64,000 bases of DNA, from assembly GCA_027605045.1 (NCBI GenBank), contig JAQFWX010000062.1:1-64000 (forward strand), written 5' to 3'. This document shows, in pieces, positions 1-15,162 of this stretch. The position numbers and the translations under genes are program-made. Position 1 is the stretch's first letter, and each line of letters starts with the position of its first letter. The notes under the pieces were generated by a model that saw only the letters and a program-made list of their open reading frames with translations, had not been told where the DNA came from and searched no databases. The DNA comes from Phallus indusiatus. Lineage: Eukaryota > Basidiomycota > Agaricomycetes > Phallales > Phallaceae.

Positions 1-58
1 GCTGACGAACATATCTTCATGAAAATTGACGACTCACGATGGAGGTATCCGTGCGAAA

Positions 59-599
59 TCATAATCCAAATTTATCGTATGCTGTGCTGTGTCGGTCTTG
101 TTGGATGGAGATAACCCTCGCAAAGGGTCCAGTTCCGCACTAAGAATAATATCATGCATCGACGATTTGTCTCGTGAGTGTGTAATGAGACTTACATTCT
201 CCGGAAGGCGTACGATGGTATTTTCGGCTCCTCCATTGAACAAGTGGTCGCAATACTGAGTTTGGTCCGGAGAACCTTCACAAGTCATTTGAACGATATG
301 AGAACCAGAACTCCAATTCGAATCGCATGCCTGGATGTTCCAGCCTGCTTCTGGTGTAACATCTCCAATAAGCTCCTGAGGTCCGTTCTAAAGCGAAGTG
401 ATCAATAGTTTTACACCTAACTCGAAGATTGAATTAGGTGACATACTATGGAAACGGTACGAGTTAGCGAGTTCACGTTGTCTCCCCCACTATGAGAACA
501 GGTCCCTGATACACAAGGTGTAATGCGCGAAGTGACATGAGTGAAACCCACTGAGACGAGAAGGAATGAGAGACGTAGGGTATCGGTCCTAGTACGCAT
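59..599 (-). CDS. Small secreted cysteine-containing protein, probably truncated
   Basis: Three exons join cleanly in phase on the minus strand: 599-447, 387-196 and 139-59, giving 141 residues. The start opens with a signal peptide (core SFLLVSVGF, residues 11-19). The mature part has cysteines in GTCSHSGGDNVNS and the segment AGWNIQACDSNW, then CDHLFNGGAENTIVRLPEN followed across the last intron by CGTGPFARV. This combination recalls a widespread family of secreted agaricomycete proteins of unknown function, a resemblance from memory. Those proteins, as I recall them, continue well beyond the FARV motif, whereas here a TGA follows 16 codons later (59-61). So the gene is either a short member, a truncated copy, or continues through an intron I cannot see beyond the window edge. 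No catalytic function can be assigned. Confidence 0.55.
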
Positions 600-2328
600 G
601 ATAGACTTGAAAACTAAAAGTGCTTGAGAAAAGAGACTAGAAGCCTATACTCTCCAACTTTTCAAATGAAACCATTGACAAATTAAGTATGTCACCAGTG
701 CTTCTACTCGTGGCTCGTTGATAAGGAAACCTGAGTATTTTTGGATTGGGAGATGGTTTGTGAATGAGGAACAGCATGGTCCAACTCAGCCTTGCCCAAG
801 AGATATGCCTGACCCTCTAACTATCAATCACGGGTGCCAATACATACATCAATCAGAAGAAGGTTAAAGAAAAACCGGTGCACGGTACTCGATACCGGTA
901 TCCCCGTCATCCCAGATCACCCGAACCCATCAAACGATGCGGCCAAGGGAGAATAGTTGGATCAACCATTCAAATGAAGAATTCGGTACACGTTAGTGCG
1001 CAAAAGACATACAATTATGGGCGGCTGATTGGCTTTCAAGAAGAGGAGAGTGAGGCCGGGACTAGCTAGTCGTTGAACACAGTAATATGTAGTATGCGTG
1101 GATATCAGACTCGGAGTTAGCCGATTTCCTCGAGCTGTACGGTGTACCTTCCCTTTCAACGGCTCGCAGAACCTGCTTCCATATCCGTGTTAGTCAACTA
1201 ACGCCTGATAGGTCTTGAAAAGATCGTTGATTTCTCGACGACCATCAGCAGTTATTTAATGGATCTAGAAGTCAAGGCTATCTTCTAAACCTTATCATTT
1301 CAGCAATCTATGCTCTCTGCTCTGCTTAGGGAAATTTACTCTCCGCGAGTTATCTTCTACTGCAAAGATGCAAGGCCTGGACGCCTCTGGAGCTGATGTT
1401 TTATGGCTTTATCAGACAAGAACATTAGGCTTGGTTCTGTCGGAAAGGAAATCTAGTTGCAACGGATAGGGATTAAATAATGGTAAACTTGAGCACCGGC
1501 GATGGGTAATTGCGATTTGGTTAATTATTCTTTGATAGAATCCGATGAATGAATCTTCCTGCTGATATGTATACGTACTACTCGCCCTCAATCAGAACCA
1601 GATCGCCAGTCGGGGTCATTTGAGGGCAAGCTCACAAGGTTGAAGGTCCTCCAGAGGTGTTCAACTTGAGTCACTTCATAGAATAGTCGCAGACGGACGA
1701 GGCGATACTGGATCATAAATGTCTTCCAGAGACGTCAATTTGACAGGTCGACCAGGAGTTTCGCTGGCGACCGGTACTCACGCTGGCGAGCATAGACGCC
1801 GCTCGGACATTGTCACGTCAATCATGCCTGCAGCATTTCTCCAGTTGTTCACTCAGCTCCTCGGTCACCTGCTTTCTAGCACAAAGATCGTGTCTGAATT
1901 TTCGACCTGAAAATACTCCGAAATAATGAACAGGAAATCGGATATGATAGGCACCATCTCCCAAAATGTTCTTCAACCAATTCGATATCAAATGAATGTT
2001 GCGAAGAATGGTCACGTTCTAGCTTGAAAACTCAGAGCGTAATTCCATCATGGAGTGGTGAGAATTGCGTGTTTCCACTGACCCAGATCGCTTACGTTGC
2101 CGCTTTTAAAAAGAACACTTTTATGCTCATGACGGGATCACATGTACCGCCAGGATATTGTCATGTGGATGGAGGTTGTGATACTACGCGATACTACTTA
2201 AGCATGATTTTATTCGCATAGATGGCTTATTTGGTGTCAGCTTAGTGAAGTTGTCAACTGGTATTTCACAACGTTTTGGGCCATTTGACTAACCAAGTCT
2301 AACCTTTTCGTCAGAGGCTTCGTTCAAT
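600..2328. other. Intergenic region, no gene seen
   Basis: About 1.7 kb between the divergent secreted-protein gene and carboxylesterase gene. Open frames are all under 70 codons, overlap on both strands and contain no motif I recognise. It presumably holds the promoters of both genes. Confidence 0.6.
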
Positions 2329-4576
2329 ATGGCAGCATTTCGAACAATCTTGCTCATGGCAAGCTGGGTCTCTATAGTTCGGTCTAGTGGAGCACCTTCT
2401 CCAAATTCTTTGGGATCTTCGCTCGTTCTTCTCCGTCAGAACGACCTAAATTGTATGACCTTTTTCTCCCATTCGAATTGACATTCGTTTAAATGGTTTT
2501 TCAAATTCAGATACGGATGCTAGCAATCATGCAAGTACCATCCTTCTGGATCCCATGACATTTGATGAAGCTGTGGCAAAATGCAACCTACTGAACGAAA
2601 ATCTGGTCAACATTGATGCTGCGCCGAAATTCTCGGAGGACCTGACATCATTACTCTCGTATTTGGAATATCGTAACGAGTACCCCAGCGGTCAAGCATT
2701 TTGGATTGGCGATACAAACCCCCGCCTAGCCAGGACAGTACAACTCAAAAACGGAAAACTTGCCCAAAACTCTGTGTCGCCTGGTAGTCGCGTTGAGCTG
2801 CCTGCCCTGTGCTCGCAGAGCGCCCCATTTCGTCCCGCGAGCGACAGTGACAGTAATCCCGACTTGCAAGTCAGTGTTTCTTCGCTTTCGAAATCATTTA
2901 CTGGGTAAGCCAATTTCACACTTTCATGAATGCCTTACTTATGTTTCTGTGCAGCTTTCGCGATCAGCTTTCTTTTCGGTTCCTTGGCATACCTTACGCA
3001 AATCCTCCTTCGCGATGGGAGTATTCTACACTCTTCAACAATAAATCCGTAAGCCACATTGACGCCACCGCTTACGGTGATCAATGTTGGCAAAGCGGTT
3101 CGGGTCCCTATAGCGAAGACTGCCTCTTCTTGAACGTTTTCACACCCTTCCTTCCATCCTCTCCATCCGACAAAACAAACCTCAAACCCGTGTTATTCTG
3201 GATCCACGGTGGTGCATTCACAAGTGGAACAGGTGCAGATCCTACCTTCGACGGTGGTGCTTTAGTTTCGCGAGGGGACGTCGTTGTGGTAACGATTAAC
3301 TACCGCCTTACCACACTGGGATTCTTAGCTCTCAACGATGGCACGATCAAAGGAAACTACGGTCTTGCAGACCAAATTGTAGCTCTGGAATGGGTCCAAC
3401 AAAATATTGCCGCTTTCGGAGGTGACCCCAACCGCGTTACCATCTTCGGACAAAGTGCCGGTGCTGGCAGTGTTCGGGCCTTGTTGGCGAGTCCACCCGC
3501 CAACGGCAAATTCGCAGCTGCTATCTCTATGAGCAACTTAGCTGGTGCGGATTATGCTACCACGTATTCTTTGTACTATACCCAGGCGCAGGAAGTCGAA
3601 GTCGCAGCCAATGCTATCATCAAAGAAGTTAATTGCCAAAATGCCTCGGACGTTGTTGCGTGTCTGCGCGCTGTCCCACCAGACAATTTCGTCAATCTTC
3701 CCGATGTCGCACGATACCTTGTCGTTGATGGGACATATCTTCTCACAGACCAACTTGAGCTGAACAGGTCAGGCTTTACTGTCGATGTTCCAACCATATG
3801 GGGGCATATGCGCTTTGACGGAGCCGCATTCATTGGATACCCATCTCCCAACCAGGATTTAACTGTGGCACTAGAGTCCATCGTTGGTTCACAAAGTGCG
3901 GCAGCCGCAGCTCGACCCGACTTGTTCCCTATACCCGATGGACCCAACGCTACTCTGAACATTTTCAACGTTACCGCTAGAATCGCGACCAATGTCGAAT
4001 TCCGATGCTTAGACCAGAGCACAGCTTTGGCTGCTGTCAAAAACAAAATCTTCCCTACGGTGTATTTCTACTCATTTTACCGTTCATACCAGGCAAGTAA
4101 TTCGGAAACGTTTCACCTGTTTTTTCATCTTAATATCTTCTTCTCAACACTAGACACCCGGTTTTGACCCTAACGCACCCGTTTGTGATGCCCCCAAAAC
4201 ACCCGAATTCCCCAACGGAGATCCGAATCTACCATACTTCCAGTGTCACTCAGGGGAACTATACTACGTCTTTGGAAATCTAGGTCAATTCGACCTTCCA
4301 TTCCGAGATGATAATGACGTTTTCATGTCCCAAGTCTCCATGGACCGTTGGGTCTCTTTCGCCTGGACTCATGATCCTAACCCATCGAAAGAACTTCTCC
4401 TTGCTCGTGGCTATCAGATTACTTTGGATAAATTGGAAAAAGACGGCAGTTGGGAACCCGTGAATGCGGAGAACCCTTCTCTGCACGTAATGGATTATCC
4501 TGGTGGCTCACAAATCCCTTTCGAAGAGCAGGCGCAATGTGATTTCTTGAACTTCCCATTTACTTTTTATGAGTAG
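2329..4576 (+). CDS. Secreted type-B carboxylesterase/lipase with extra N-terminal domain
   Basis: An alpha/beta-hydrolase of the carboxylesterase type-B family, predicted to be secreted and to cleave carboxylic esters. Exons are 2329-2452, 2511-2904, 2955-4092 and 4154-4576. The start gives a signal peptide (MAAFRTILLMASWVSIVRS). Residues of about 45-170 form an additional domain with FDEAVAKCNLL and QAFWIGDT, resembling C-type-lectin-like modules. The hydrolase core follows: RFLGIPYANPP, EDCLFLNVF, the oxyanion loop HGGAF, the nucleophile elbow GQSAGAGS, an acidic residue in MRFDGAAF (Asp where many relatives have Glu) and the histidine in CHSGELYYVFG. It ends in the usual C-terminal region with EEQAQCDFL. 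The third intron uses a GC donor (GCAAGT). All catalytic elements are present, so the gene looks functional; the substrate is unknown. Confidence 0.9.
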
Positions 4577-5289
4577 ATTGTATATAAACTGTGTCTCAAA
4601 ATAGAATCTTTCAAAGGTGTCACTGTCTGAACAATTATTTGGTTCAAGGCTGTTTCAAGTTTCCTTTGCTAGTATAGTTGTAAGCAAGCGCCAAGTCATA
4701 CCCGCACCGTCGCCAGCGCCATTTTCTTTACCTGCTCCCTATCTTTTGTCGGTTATCGTCCAATCAATCCATGCATTCTTCGACGTTTATTTTGCCCGTC
4801 ATGCTTCAAACATGACAAATTCAGAAACGAATCTGCTCATAAGCTTCGCCGTGTTATGTCCCAAACGTTACCGTTGAACAGTCAGTTTCGCTCGCTCGCT
4901 AGTTTCTGAATATTTATTGATCTATTAGAACAGCATCATGCTATTATACTTCGAGGCAATTTTTATAATCCTATTATTCCTAGCGAAGAATCATGAGTAT
5001 GGTTCCCATTCATCTATTTAAATAATTTCATTCATACTTTGTCCAAACAATCGTTAGACAATTTGTGGCAGCAACAAGAAGAAAAAGAGAGACAGAATTG
5101 GTTGACTATACTTGAAGATTAACTCATATTGATTACTATCCGACGTTGAAACCTCAACCAGCGCAGACGTTTGGATTTGAATTCAAGATCTTCACAACAA
5201 AGCAAGTATGTTTTCTTCACCAGTACTGATTTGGTTTGAAATACGAATAACCGACGTTTTTAGGTGGTGAAACATTCTTTCCGGACCTT
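4577..5289. other. Convergent 3' intergenic region
   Basis: The carboxylesterase (+) and HMG gene (-) converge here. The region is AT-rich with no coding signal. It should hold the 3' UTRs and poly(A) sites of both genes. Confidence 0.6.
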
Positions 5290-6836
5290 TTATCCGCTCG
5301 TATAAGAAGGAACATAATTGTTAAACCATTCGAGTTGTGATGATACATTCCCCTCCAAGTTATTGGACAGATTGAATCTGTCGAAGGTATCGTCACCCTC
5401 CATGGAATTCAGATGTGGACCAATAAGGGGTCCTTCCAGCACCTGAATGACGACTGGGAGTTTCGTAGCACGATTTACGTGAGCCATACTTCCGGAGGAG
5501 TGGAATGCCGGTTGTAGGAACTGAGCAGAGGAGGCGGTTCCGACAAACCTCTCAAACATATCCGTGCTGAAGTAAACGGTGTCGCTCAGGGAAGGTTGAG
5601 TTTGGGGTTGTACGGATGGAAGGAATTGGGGCTGCATGTTGAAACCAGATGGGTCAATATACTGGGCGTCGAACATCGCTGTCTACACGCGATAAAGTCA
5701 GACTTCTTTTCTCATGGAAGAACAACACGTGGACCTCTTACCGTAGTGGCCATTCCTGCCGCTTTATCGTGAATGAACCTGGCTTGAAGTTGGTTTGCAG
5801 CAGTCGTAATGACAGGAGAAAGTTTGGGAATCTGGAACCCAGCGTGTCTCATGTCATCGCTACCCAGAGTACTGCCATACTCATCGTTATACGTGGAGAA
5901 TTGATCGTTACTAAACACTTGTTCCGGATAATGCAAGTTCTCAGAGGAAGAAACTTCTTGTATCGCGGTTTGATGGAACGCCTCTAACGTGTGCTGATCG
6001 GAATCGGAAGGCGCTATCAACGGGCCAGTTAAGGCGGGATCAGTGAGAGGAATGGCTGGCAAACTAGAATCCAAAGATCCTAAAGCAACCGCCTCAAGTT
6101 TCGGTTCTACTTTCTTCTTTGCACGCGCTTTACGTTTCTTGCTCGGTTCCGCCGACTTGGTCAGAGAAACTTTGTTTGTTTCTGGAAGATAAGTATTGCG
6201 TAACTCTTCACAGTGTACTTCTGTCTCTTCTTTGGTTTCCCTTTGTCGTCTTTTGGAAACGCATCCGCGACGAACCGGTTGATAAACGTAATCGGGAAAC
6301 TTTTTGGCGTGTTCTTCGGCTGTTTCTTTCGCAAGATTATACCAATACTCTCTTTCTTTTGGATCGAGACGTTTCCAGCATTCAGCAACGACGCGAGACA
6401 AGTTTTGCTGCCTCGACTCCGCTTCTTTGGGGATTTTACCCTTCTTCAAAAAATCGGAACGATAGAGCAGGAATGCATTTGGAGGGCGGGTGATATAACC
6501 TTTAGGACGCTTGCGGTTGTGAAATGTGGGCAACGGAGTAGGGGGAGGATGAAGATCTACATCATTGGGCTTCGGGTTTCCACCTGGACTAAGGCTGGCA
6601 GACGGATATGAGGGGATGGTCAAAGCCGGACCTAAGCTTCCTGTAGGTGGACCGAAGGCCAAAGACGAAGATGAGAAGTCAATCAGGGCAGGGTTTTGTT
6701 CTAGGGTTTTTCCGTATTGTGTTATTGTTGAATCAAGTGGATTGACGAATTGATCGAAATCTCCGTAACCACATGACAAGTCGACGGATGGGTATTGCGG
6801 ATACATACTCGACTCCCAGGTGCTGGAGACAACCAT
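5290..6836 (-). CDS. MATA-type HMG-box transcription factor
   Basis: A DNA-binding regulator with one HMG box. Exon 1 starts at 6836 and is joined by a short intron at about 5676-5740 to a final exon ending at 5290. The protein is about 490 residues. A proline- and serine-rich N-terminal region (about residues 1-110) precedes the box, which runs from RPPNAFLLYRSDFLKK through SRVVAECWKRLDPKEREYW to FPDYVYQPVRR. The RPPNAFLLYR opening and the NLSRVV motif are typical of the sequence-specific MATA_HMG/Sox-like class found in fungal sexual and developmental regulators. A basic stretch (KKRKARAKKK) after the box may be a nuclear localisation signal. The C-terminal half is glutamine-, serine- and proline-rich, as in activation domains. 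No other mating-type gene (homeodomain pair, STE3-like receptor) is visible, so this is not evidence for a mating-type locus. Confidence 0.88.
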
Positions 6837-7706
6837 CTTAAAACAGACACAACGTTTTCAAAGTACACGCGCACTGATGAAGCTGTTGCTCTGAAGTGGT
6901 GCAGGAGAAAGGACAATCAGTAACGCGGAGTCAAAGTCTTTGTCTTCTTTCTCAAACCCTGGGAACACGAGTTCTGTCTCGCCAGTTAGCCAACACAATA
7001 ATTCGGAGTAACTATAACCGTCAACTTTACCTTCCTTGCAAAGATTTTAGCTTTCTTTCAGTAACCACTTATACCGTTCGATGCGGTTGCTTTTACGAGT
7101 CGGCTCCGGCTGCCAATCGGTCTCCGGCGCTGATCTTGTTATCTTATCTGTCATTTCCATTTGATAGGCGAGCGTCACGCGATATCACATGCAAACTGAG
7201 TGGAGGTTACTCTTGAAGTCAAAAGCGATAATCTTTTACTGGAATACACTACTACTCCTGTACATGGAATAGTCCGAAGGAAAGGGGATAGAAGATTGCT
7301 GTTGGTTTCAGATCGAAAAAGAAAATGGATATACAATTTATGAATGAAAACGGCAAGAAACTCAAACTTGTTTTAATACACGAAAAAATGCATACTCGGG
7401 TCGTCATATCCTTGTCGCTGCCACAGTTCTATCGTGGACACCAATTCGTGAAAACTAGGGAGTTTAGCGAAGACTCGGTTATCTTCCACCGGCGTTTGAG
7501 GAATATGAGACTTGACCGGAAGAACTTCGAGGATTGACCATTCGTTCAAATCTATCTATGAAAGATTGAGACCTTGGTTGTATCGCGGGCCAGTCACATA
7601 AATACCTTGTTCGATGTTGCTTTGAATTTACTCGCGCCTGCATTCCGTTGGCGAGGTGTGTAAGACCAACGATGGTCCTAGAACTGAGATCAGATGCTAA
7701 TCTCCA
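6837..7706. other. Intergenic region upstream of HMG gene
   Basis: About 0.87 kb between the HMG start and the forkhead stop, both on the minus strand. No coding exon is recognised. It is likely the HMG promoter and 5' UTR. Confidence 0.5.
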
Positions 7707-8354
7707 TCAAAGCTGAAACTTAGAAGCTGCTCGAACTTTGACATTAAATTCCTTGTGGTACGAAAGGGTGTGTCTGATCTCGTTCTACAATAACATTATG
7801 GTTGATTCATCATCAGGCTTGTTCAAGTTGGAGGGTGCCAGCAACCGCACACTCACACCATTTCGTATTTTAGCCTCCATGAAAGGAAACCAAGCCCTTA
7901 GCGCGTTTCTAATTTCATCTAACGTTAGGCTTTTTTGGGGGGACCCTAAAATTGCTGCTTTGAGCAATTTCTTCCAAGGATGCTTGCGAACCGAATTCTT
8001 TTGTGCCATGGTTATGGCAATCGTCGAGATTAAATCCAGTCCTAGTCGTTCGCGGTTATTCTCTGTTATAATACCTGATTATTCTTCAGCAAACGGAAAC
8101 TCAAAACGGGTCGGCTTACGTTCATCTTGATTCAGTCGCTTGGATTCTTCATGCGGATGCGGAGAATGATAAATCGGTTTTGGAATTTTACAGTTTTTTG
8201 GTTTGGGAGGATTATCGACGTTCGAAAACGAACCGTCTTCGTTCGACTGATGATATACCAGATTAGGTCTAGGAGGGGTGGGTAATATAGGTCGGTACTG
8301 TTGACCTGCGACATGGATAAAAGACATGCTGCTTGAACTAGCTGAAGACATCAT
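7707..8354 (-). CDS. Very small forkhead-domain protein
   Basis: Three exons (8354-8120, 8062-7857, 7784-7707) join in phase and give 172 residues; the total divides exactly by three and both introns have good signals (GTAAGC and GTGAGT donors). The N-terminal half is low complexity. From about residue 110 the sequence reads KLLKAAILGSPQKSLTLDEI, then RNALRAWFPFMEA, and across the second intron NEIRHTLSYHKEF. This matches helices 1-3 of a forkhead domain, including the RH pair of the recognition helix and the LSxHK motif. The usual W..NS before IRH is altered (GNE). The protein stops only 12 residues after KEF, so the wing region is nearly absent. It may be a minimal regulator, a heterodimer-type antagonist, or a decaying copy. 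The start is uncertain because the frame stays open upstream to 8567. Confidence 0.6.
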
Positions 8355-10037
8355 GTTTGTAGGTTTTTGCAAAGTATGCACCAAGTCTATGGGAATTATT
8401 GAAAACGACAGCTGTGTAAGCCTTAAGAGCCTCGACATTTTATATGCGCTACGCCACAGGCCAACTCCTCGAAGCTCACGGTGAAAAATGTGACAGGAAA
8501 TTTTTTTTTGCGTGAAACTGACCAAATCTCCAAGCTTGGACAGTTTGGCCTGATTAAGAAGTATCACGGCTGTGGCGATGCCATGTTTAGACAGACTCGA
8601 CTGCTAATAAATCGCTGGGACCAACTTAAAGATGCCCTATCGCTAGATCATTCAGAAGCTGGAAGGAACAATGGGATTGGTTTTGGACATAAATCATGAA
8701 ATGTAAGTTAAAATTATCTTCCTCGAATTCTTGGACCAAGCTTTACATTAGGGCATCCCTGGATATATCATGTCACCACCAATACGGCGAGAACCCGTCA
8801 AGCGACCCCTGTCTACTTTTGTCTTCATTTTATTCTATTTTTAACAATATATGATAGAATATAATATAATACTCAAGTCACCCTTGAGCTAACTCACGGA
8901 AATTCAAAGGGCGGCACGTACATATGGAAATATTCCGTTGATAACGATCTGGTGTTGGAATGACGGGGAATAAATCTATGGATCGGTAGCACATACCAAA
9001 ACTAGGATTCAAAAGAAGTCACGACGTCGTCTGTATTGGTGTATGGTTTTTGGCCCATTTCATTATTATTCATGTGGTTTCAAATTCCAATACACTGCGT
9101 AGATTCTAATTCCCCAGTTTGTCCACAGGTCTGAATATAAATCTTAAGCGAATAGATCAAGTCGAGGTGAAATTAATTTGATATGGTCCCGACCCAAAAA
9201 ATCGATGCTATTGTCTATTGTGGCAACCATTTCTCATTGGTCTGAACCTAGTATTGACCAGTTTGGGTGACAATAACGTCTTTTTCGGATCTGATAAAGT
9301 TTTCCTTTCATACCACACAGATGCACGCGTATGTATATCCGCGGATTCACAGAAAGGGGAATTGCCAGGCGCATACATTGCTGAAGGACTCAGAACGAGT
9401 TAGTATCGACGGCGGTAAATTACGAGCGATAAATGCATACGACTAACTCACCCGCAGTGTCACTGAGAACATCATAACACTATTTTTACGAGCGGGAGGC
9501 CAAATATCTTGAAAATTTCGCCTAGGATCCAGCTGCCAAATCAAGTAAATCTATCTCGGCGCGCAACAGGGGAAATGAGGTATTTTTGAAATACATATTT
9601 GATAAAACAATTCTGCACTGAATCAACGTCAGTGGTCGCCGGTTACTAGCACTGATGGGCACGGATGTGTGGCATAAAACCCAGCGCAGCCCGGCGATTA
9701 AGTGAATGATGATCATGTAGAAGAATCTAGAGCTCCTACGTTGTCCAGCAATTCGGATTGGTATTATGTCCCCGACCCTAAGATAGCAGGCAGTGTGCAT
9801 TACCCTGCACCATGCAACTGTGGGAAAGTGGCACTTGGAAAATATACATACATTCTGCGAATTTAAAATGATGAGCGTGGCGAGCCTATACATACTAGTT
9901 TGGTAGTGGAGAAAATGACGCATCTGGACAATACGCTTTAACCTATCAGTTTCGCCGGAGGGTGGTATTTGCATAAGACCGCATGACTGGTTTTTATTGT
10001 AGGATACAGTCGAACGAAGGAGTAACAAAAATATTGT
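8355..10037. other. Intergenic region, no gene supported
   Basis: About 1.7 kb. A 168-codon open frame at 9522-10028 (-) lies just past the GPI16 stop but has no recognisable motif and is of a length expected by chance. An AT-rich stretch is at 8820-8875. Confidence 0.5.
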
Positions 10038-11912
10038 TCACTTATCAAGATTTATTGCTACAAACTCCCGAGTTACAAGGTTAAAAACATTGCCAAACAA
10101 CATAGCTATCAATGCACCGCTCATAGTGATGACATTATACGGCATGCTAAAGTCCGGTGTAGCCAGATCGATGAGTAAAGTCCCCGTATACATTCGTGGG
10201 GGTAGGTGCGCCGATGTGTTAGATAAGTGGGGAATGAGCACCGCGGATGGAAGATCCCAGCCTCTTTGTGCATCAGGTGGATGTTCTGTGTAGCGAAGGA
10301 AAGTCTTGTCAAAGTCGATTGTCATGTGAACAGTGCTCGAAGGTGGGAGAAGAAGTATAGATTCGAAGAGGGTCGGCTTATTGGATTGGGTGGGTATATA
10401 ATTAATAGATTGGAGTATGTCATCTCTTGTCTCTTTTTCATCGTTTACTCGGATGACGAGAGTGTGTAGGTAAAAACTGATGATCCATGGAGGCGTTTCG
10501 AGGTAGGTAACCAGTTGTGGGACATCTTGCATGTTTGTGAAAGTGACGTGCATACGACCCCTGGCTTGGGACGTGCCTGAATGTGATCGTGTGATGGAAA
10601 GTGGAATTGATGATTCTATTGTTGTAGCTAATGAAGCTTATTAGCTTTGGATTTTGTACGTGTTTGGATACATACGATAGGTAAATGAAGCTTCCTCAGG
10701 AAACTTCAGCTCAATGTCCAGTGGACCTTGAACTATGCAACGTTGGTTAGTGTTGATACATGAGTACAGGACTCTGGGTCTTACTTGTATTAACGTTGTA
10801 CTCGCCGACGTTATCATGGGGCGGAGGTGAAAGAGCCAAAGGTGATAGTGGTGGATCTATATTTATTTTACTTTCTCTAGCAGCAGCACATCGCCTGGGA
10901 ATATTCTTTCCAAACAAGTGAGAGAAGGACCAACCTGTGTGTTAAACGTTAGAATGTCCGTCAGAGAGAGAACGAAAAAAGCTCCGCACTTCTGTCCTTT
11001 CTCCCATTGAGCCGTATTGAGTCAAAAACGGCCTGAACGCCTAACTCAACTTCGATACCAGTCTTCGCATCCCACCAGGCTTGAATACTTATTCCATGCC
11101 AGTCAGCATCGAAAAGTCTATGGGGGTTCAGGAGCGCGGCGATTCCAGAATAAGCTTTACATGGTAAAAGCTTGATGAACGGGGTCAGATTTTCTGTGCA
11201 TACATGTTCTGACGGATGTGAAGCGTACGCCAACCGGTGAGGTAAACCTAAAGCTGTGTTCAACAAAGTGATTTATACTCTTCGCGATTGAGACTGACCA
11301 AGAGGGATATCTCCGTCTGGATAAAAAGCATATGTTGGGGATGTTGTACGACGCTCGTCCAACTCTCCTAATGATGCGCAAAATAAACCAGCGAGAGCAT
11401 TGCGCACACCTTTCCATCTTGAATCAAAACTGAAGTATGATAAATAAGCTGCTAATAGCCTTTTTTTTAATCACCAGGAAAAACATACGTATACGTCTCA
11501 TTTTCGCCCATCCATACCCATAGCTCTGCACCAGATCCAACGCTTGAATCGTTTGGATATCCCCATCTATCATAGTTCCACTTTCCGGCATTAAGAGAGG
11601 GTGAAGCTCCGTTACTGCATATTGACGAAGGATCTGACCAAATGTCAATGGAAACACGACATAATGCTGAGCTGTTTAAGTTAATAAAAGTGAAAGAAAA
11701 ACAAACAGGAAACTGGTACGTTTATCCATTTCGCCGAGACTGTGCGGTAGTCGAGGCACGGCATTTTCGAGCAGCGTCCTGAACTTGAAATGAGTGTAAA
11801 CTTTTCCGTCGTCGAGCGGTTTTATGTATAAGTTTTCATCGAAATATTCATTAGCAGAGGCTGAAACATGGAAAACGAAGAGGAGAATGGCTAAAATGCA
11901 TTGTCGAAGCAT
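10038..11912 (-). CDS. GPI16: GPI transamidase subunit PIG-T/Gpi16 (one frameshift as sequenced)
   Basis: A subunit of the ER GPI-transamidase complex, which attaches GPI anchors to proteins. A signal peptide (MLRQCILAILLFVFHVSASA) is followed by FDENLYIKPLDDGKVYTHF, the family opening. Next come HYVVFPLTFGQILRQY, KWNYDRWGYP, ALAGLFCASLGELDE, DWHGISIQAWWDA, WSFSHLFGKNIPRRC and a C-terminal membrane span (VITMSGALIAMLFGNVFNLV) with a short tail. At least six introns are needed, for example one with donor GTGCGG near 10987. At 11599-11601 the frame shifts: the second half of the conserved LHxSLNAGKW motif is only readable if the three-base C run (minus strand) had one more C. No intron can explain it. 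Everything before and after is intact, so a base-call error or a very recent mutation is likely. It diverges from AFG2, with 68 bp between start codons. Confidence 0.9.
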
Positions 11913-11980
11913 TGCTTGTGTTAGACGCTCACGAAAACGCGACAATAATGGCCCATACGACATGAAGCTCGCCTCGAACA
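11913..11980. promoter_or_regulatory. Very short bidirectional promoter of GPI16 and AFG2
   Basis: Only 68 bp separate the two divergent ATG codons, at 11912 (-) and 11981 (+). At least one 5' UTR must be almost absent, or each transcript must begin inside the other gene. No TATA element is evident. Confidence 0.5.
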
Positions 11981-14918
<2,938 letters not shown>

Positions 14919-15162
14919 ACTAAAATCTCAAACCATTTACATATGTAAACTATGCATATTCATTAACTGCTTCAACACCAATTAGGACTTGTTGTGAGCG
15001 TATGAATAAGTCAATATGCATTCGCCCAAGGGTCATTTTTTATCTTGATCTAAACAAGAATTCCTTTTTCACAATCGATATGTACACAAAAAGTAATCAT
15101 TTCGATTGTACAACAATGTTTCTCTGTTCGATAATGATAGATGATAGGATAGGTAGTTTAAT

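Noticed and set aside
5290..6836. Mating-type locus
   Set aside because: The HMG gene is alone; no homeodomain pair, pheromone receptor or mitochondrial intermediate peptidase gene is in the window.
9522..10028. 168-codon open frame after GPI16
   Set aside because: No ATG at its beginning, no motif, and a length that a few frames of this size reach by chance in 64 kb.
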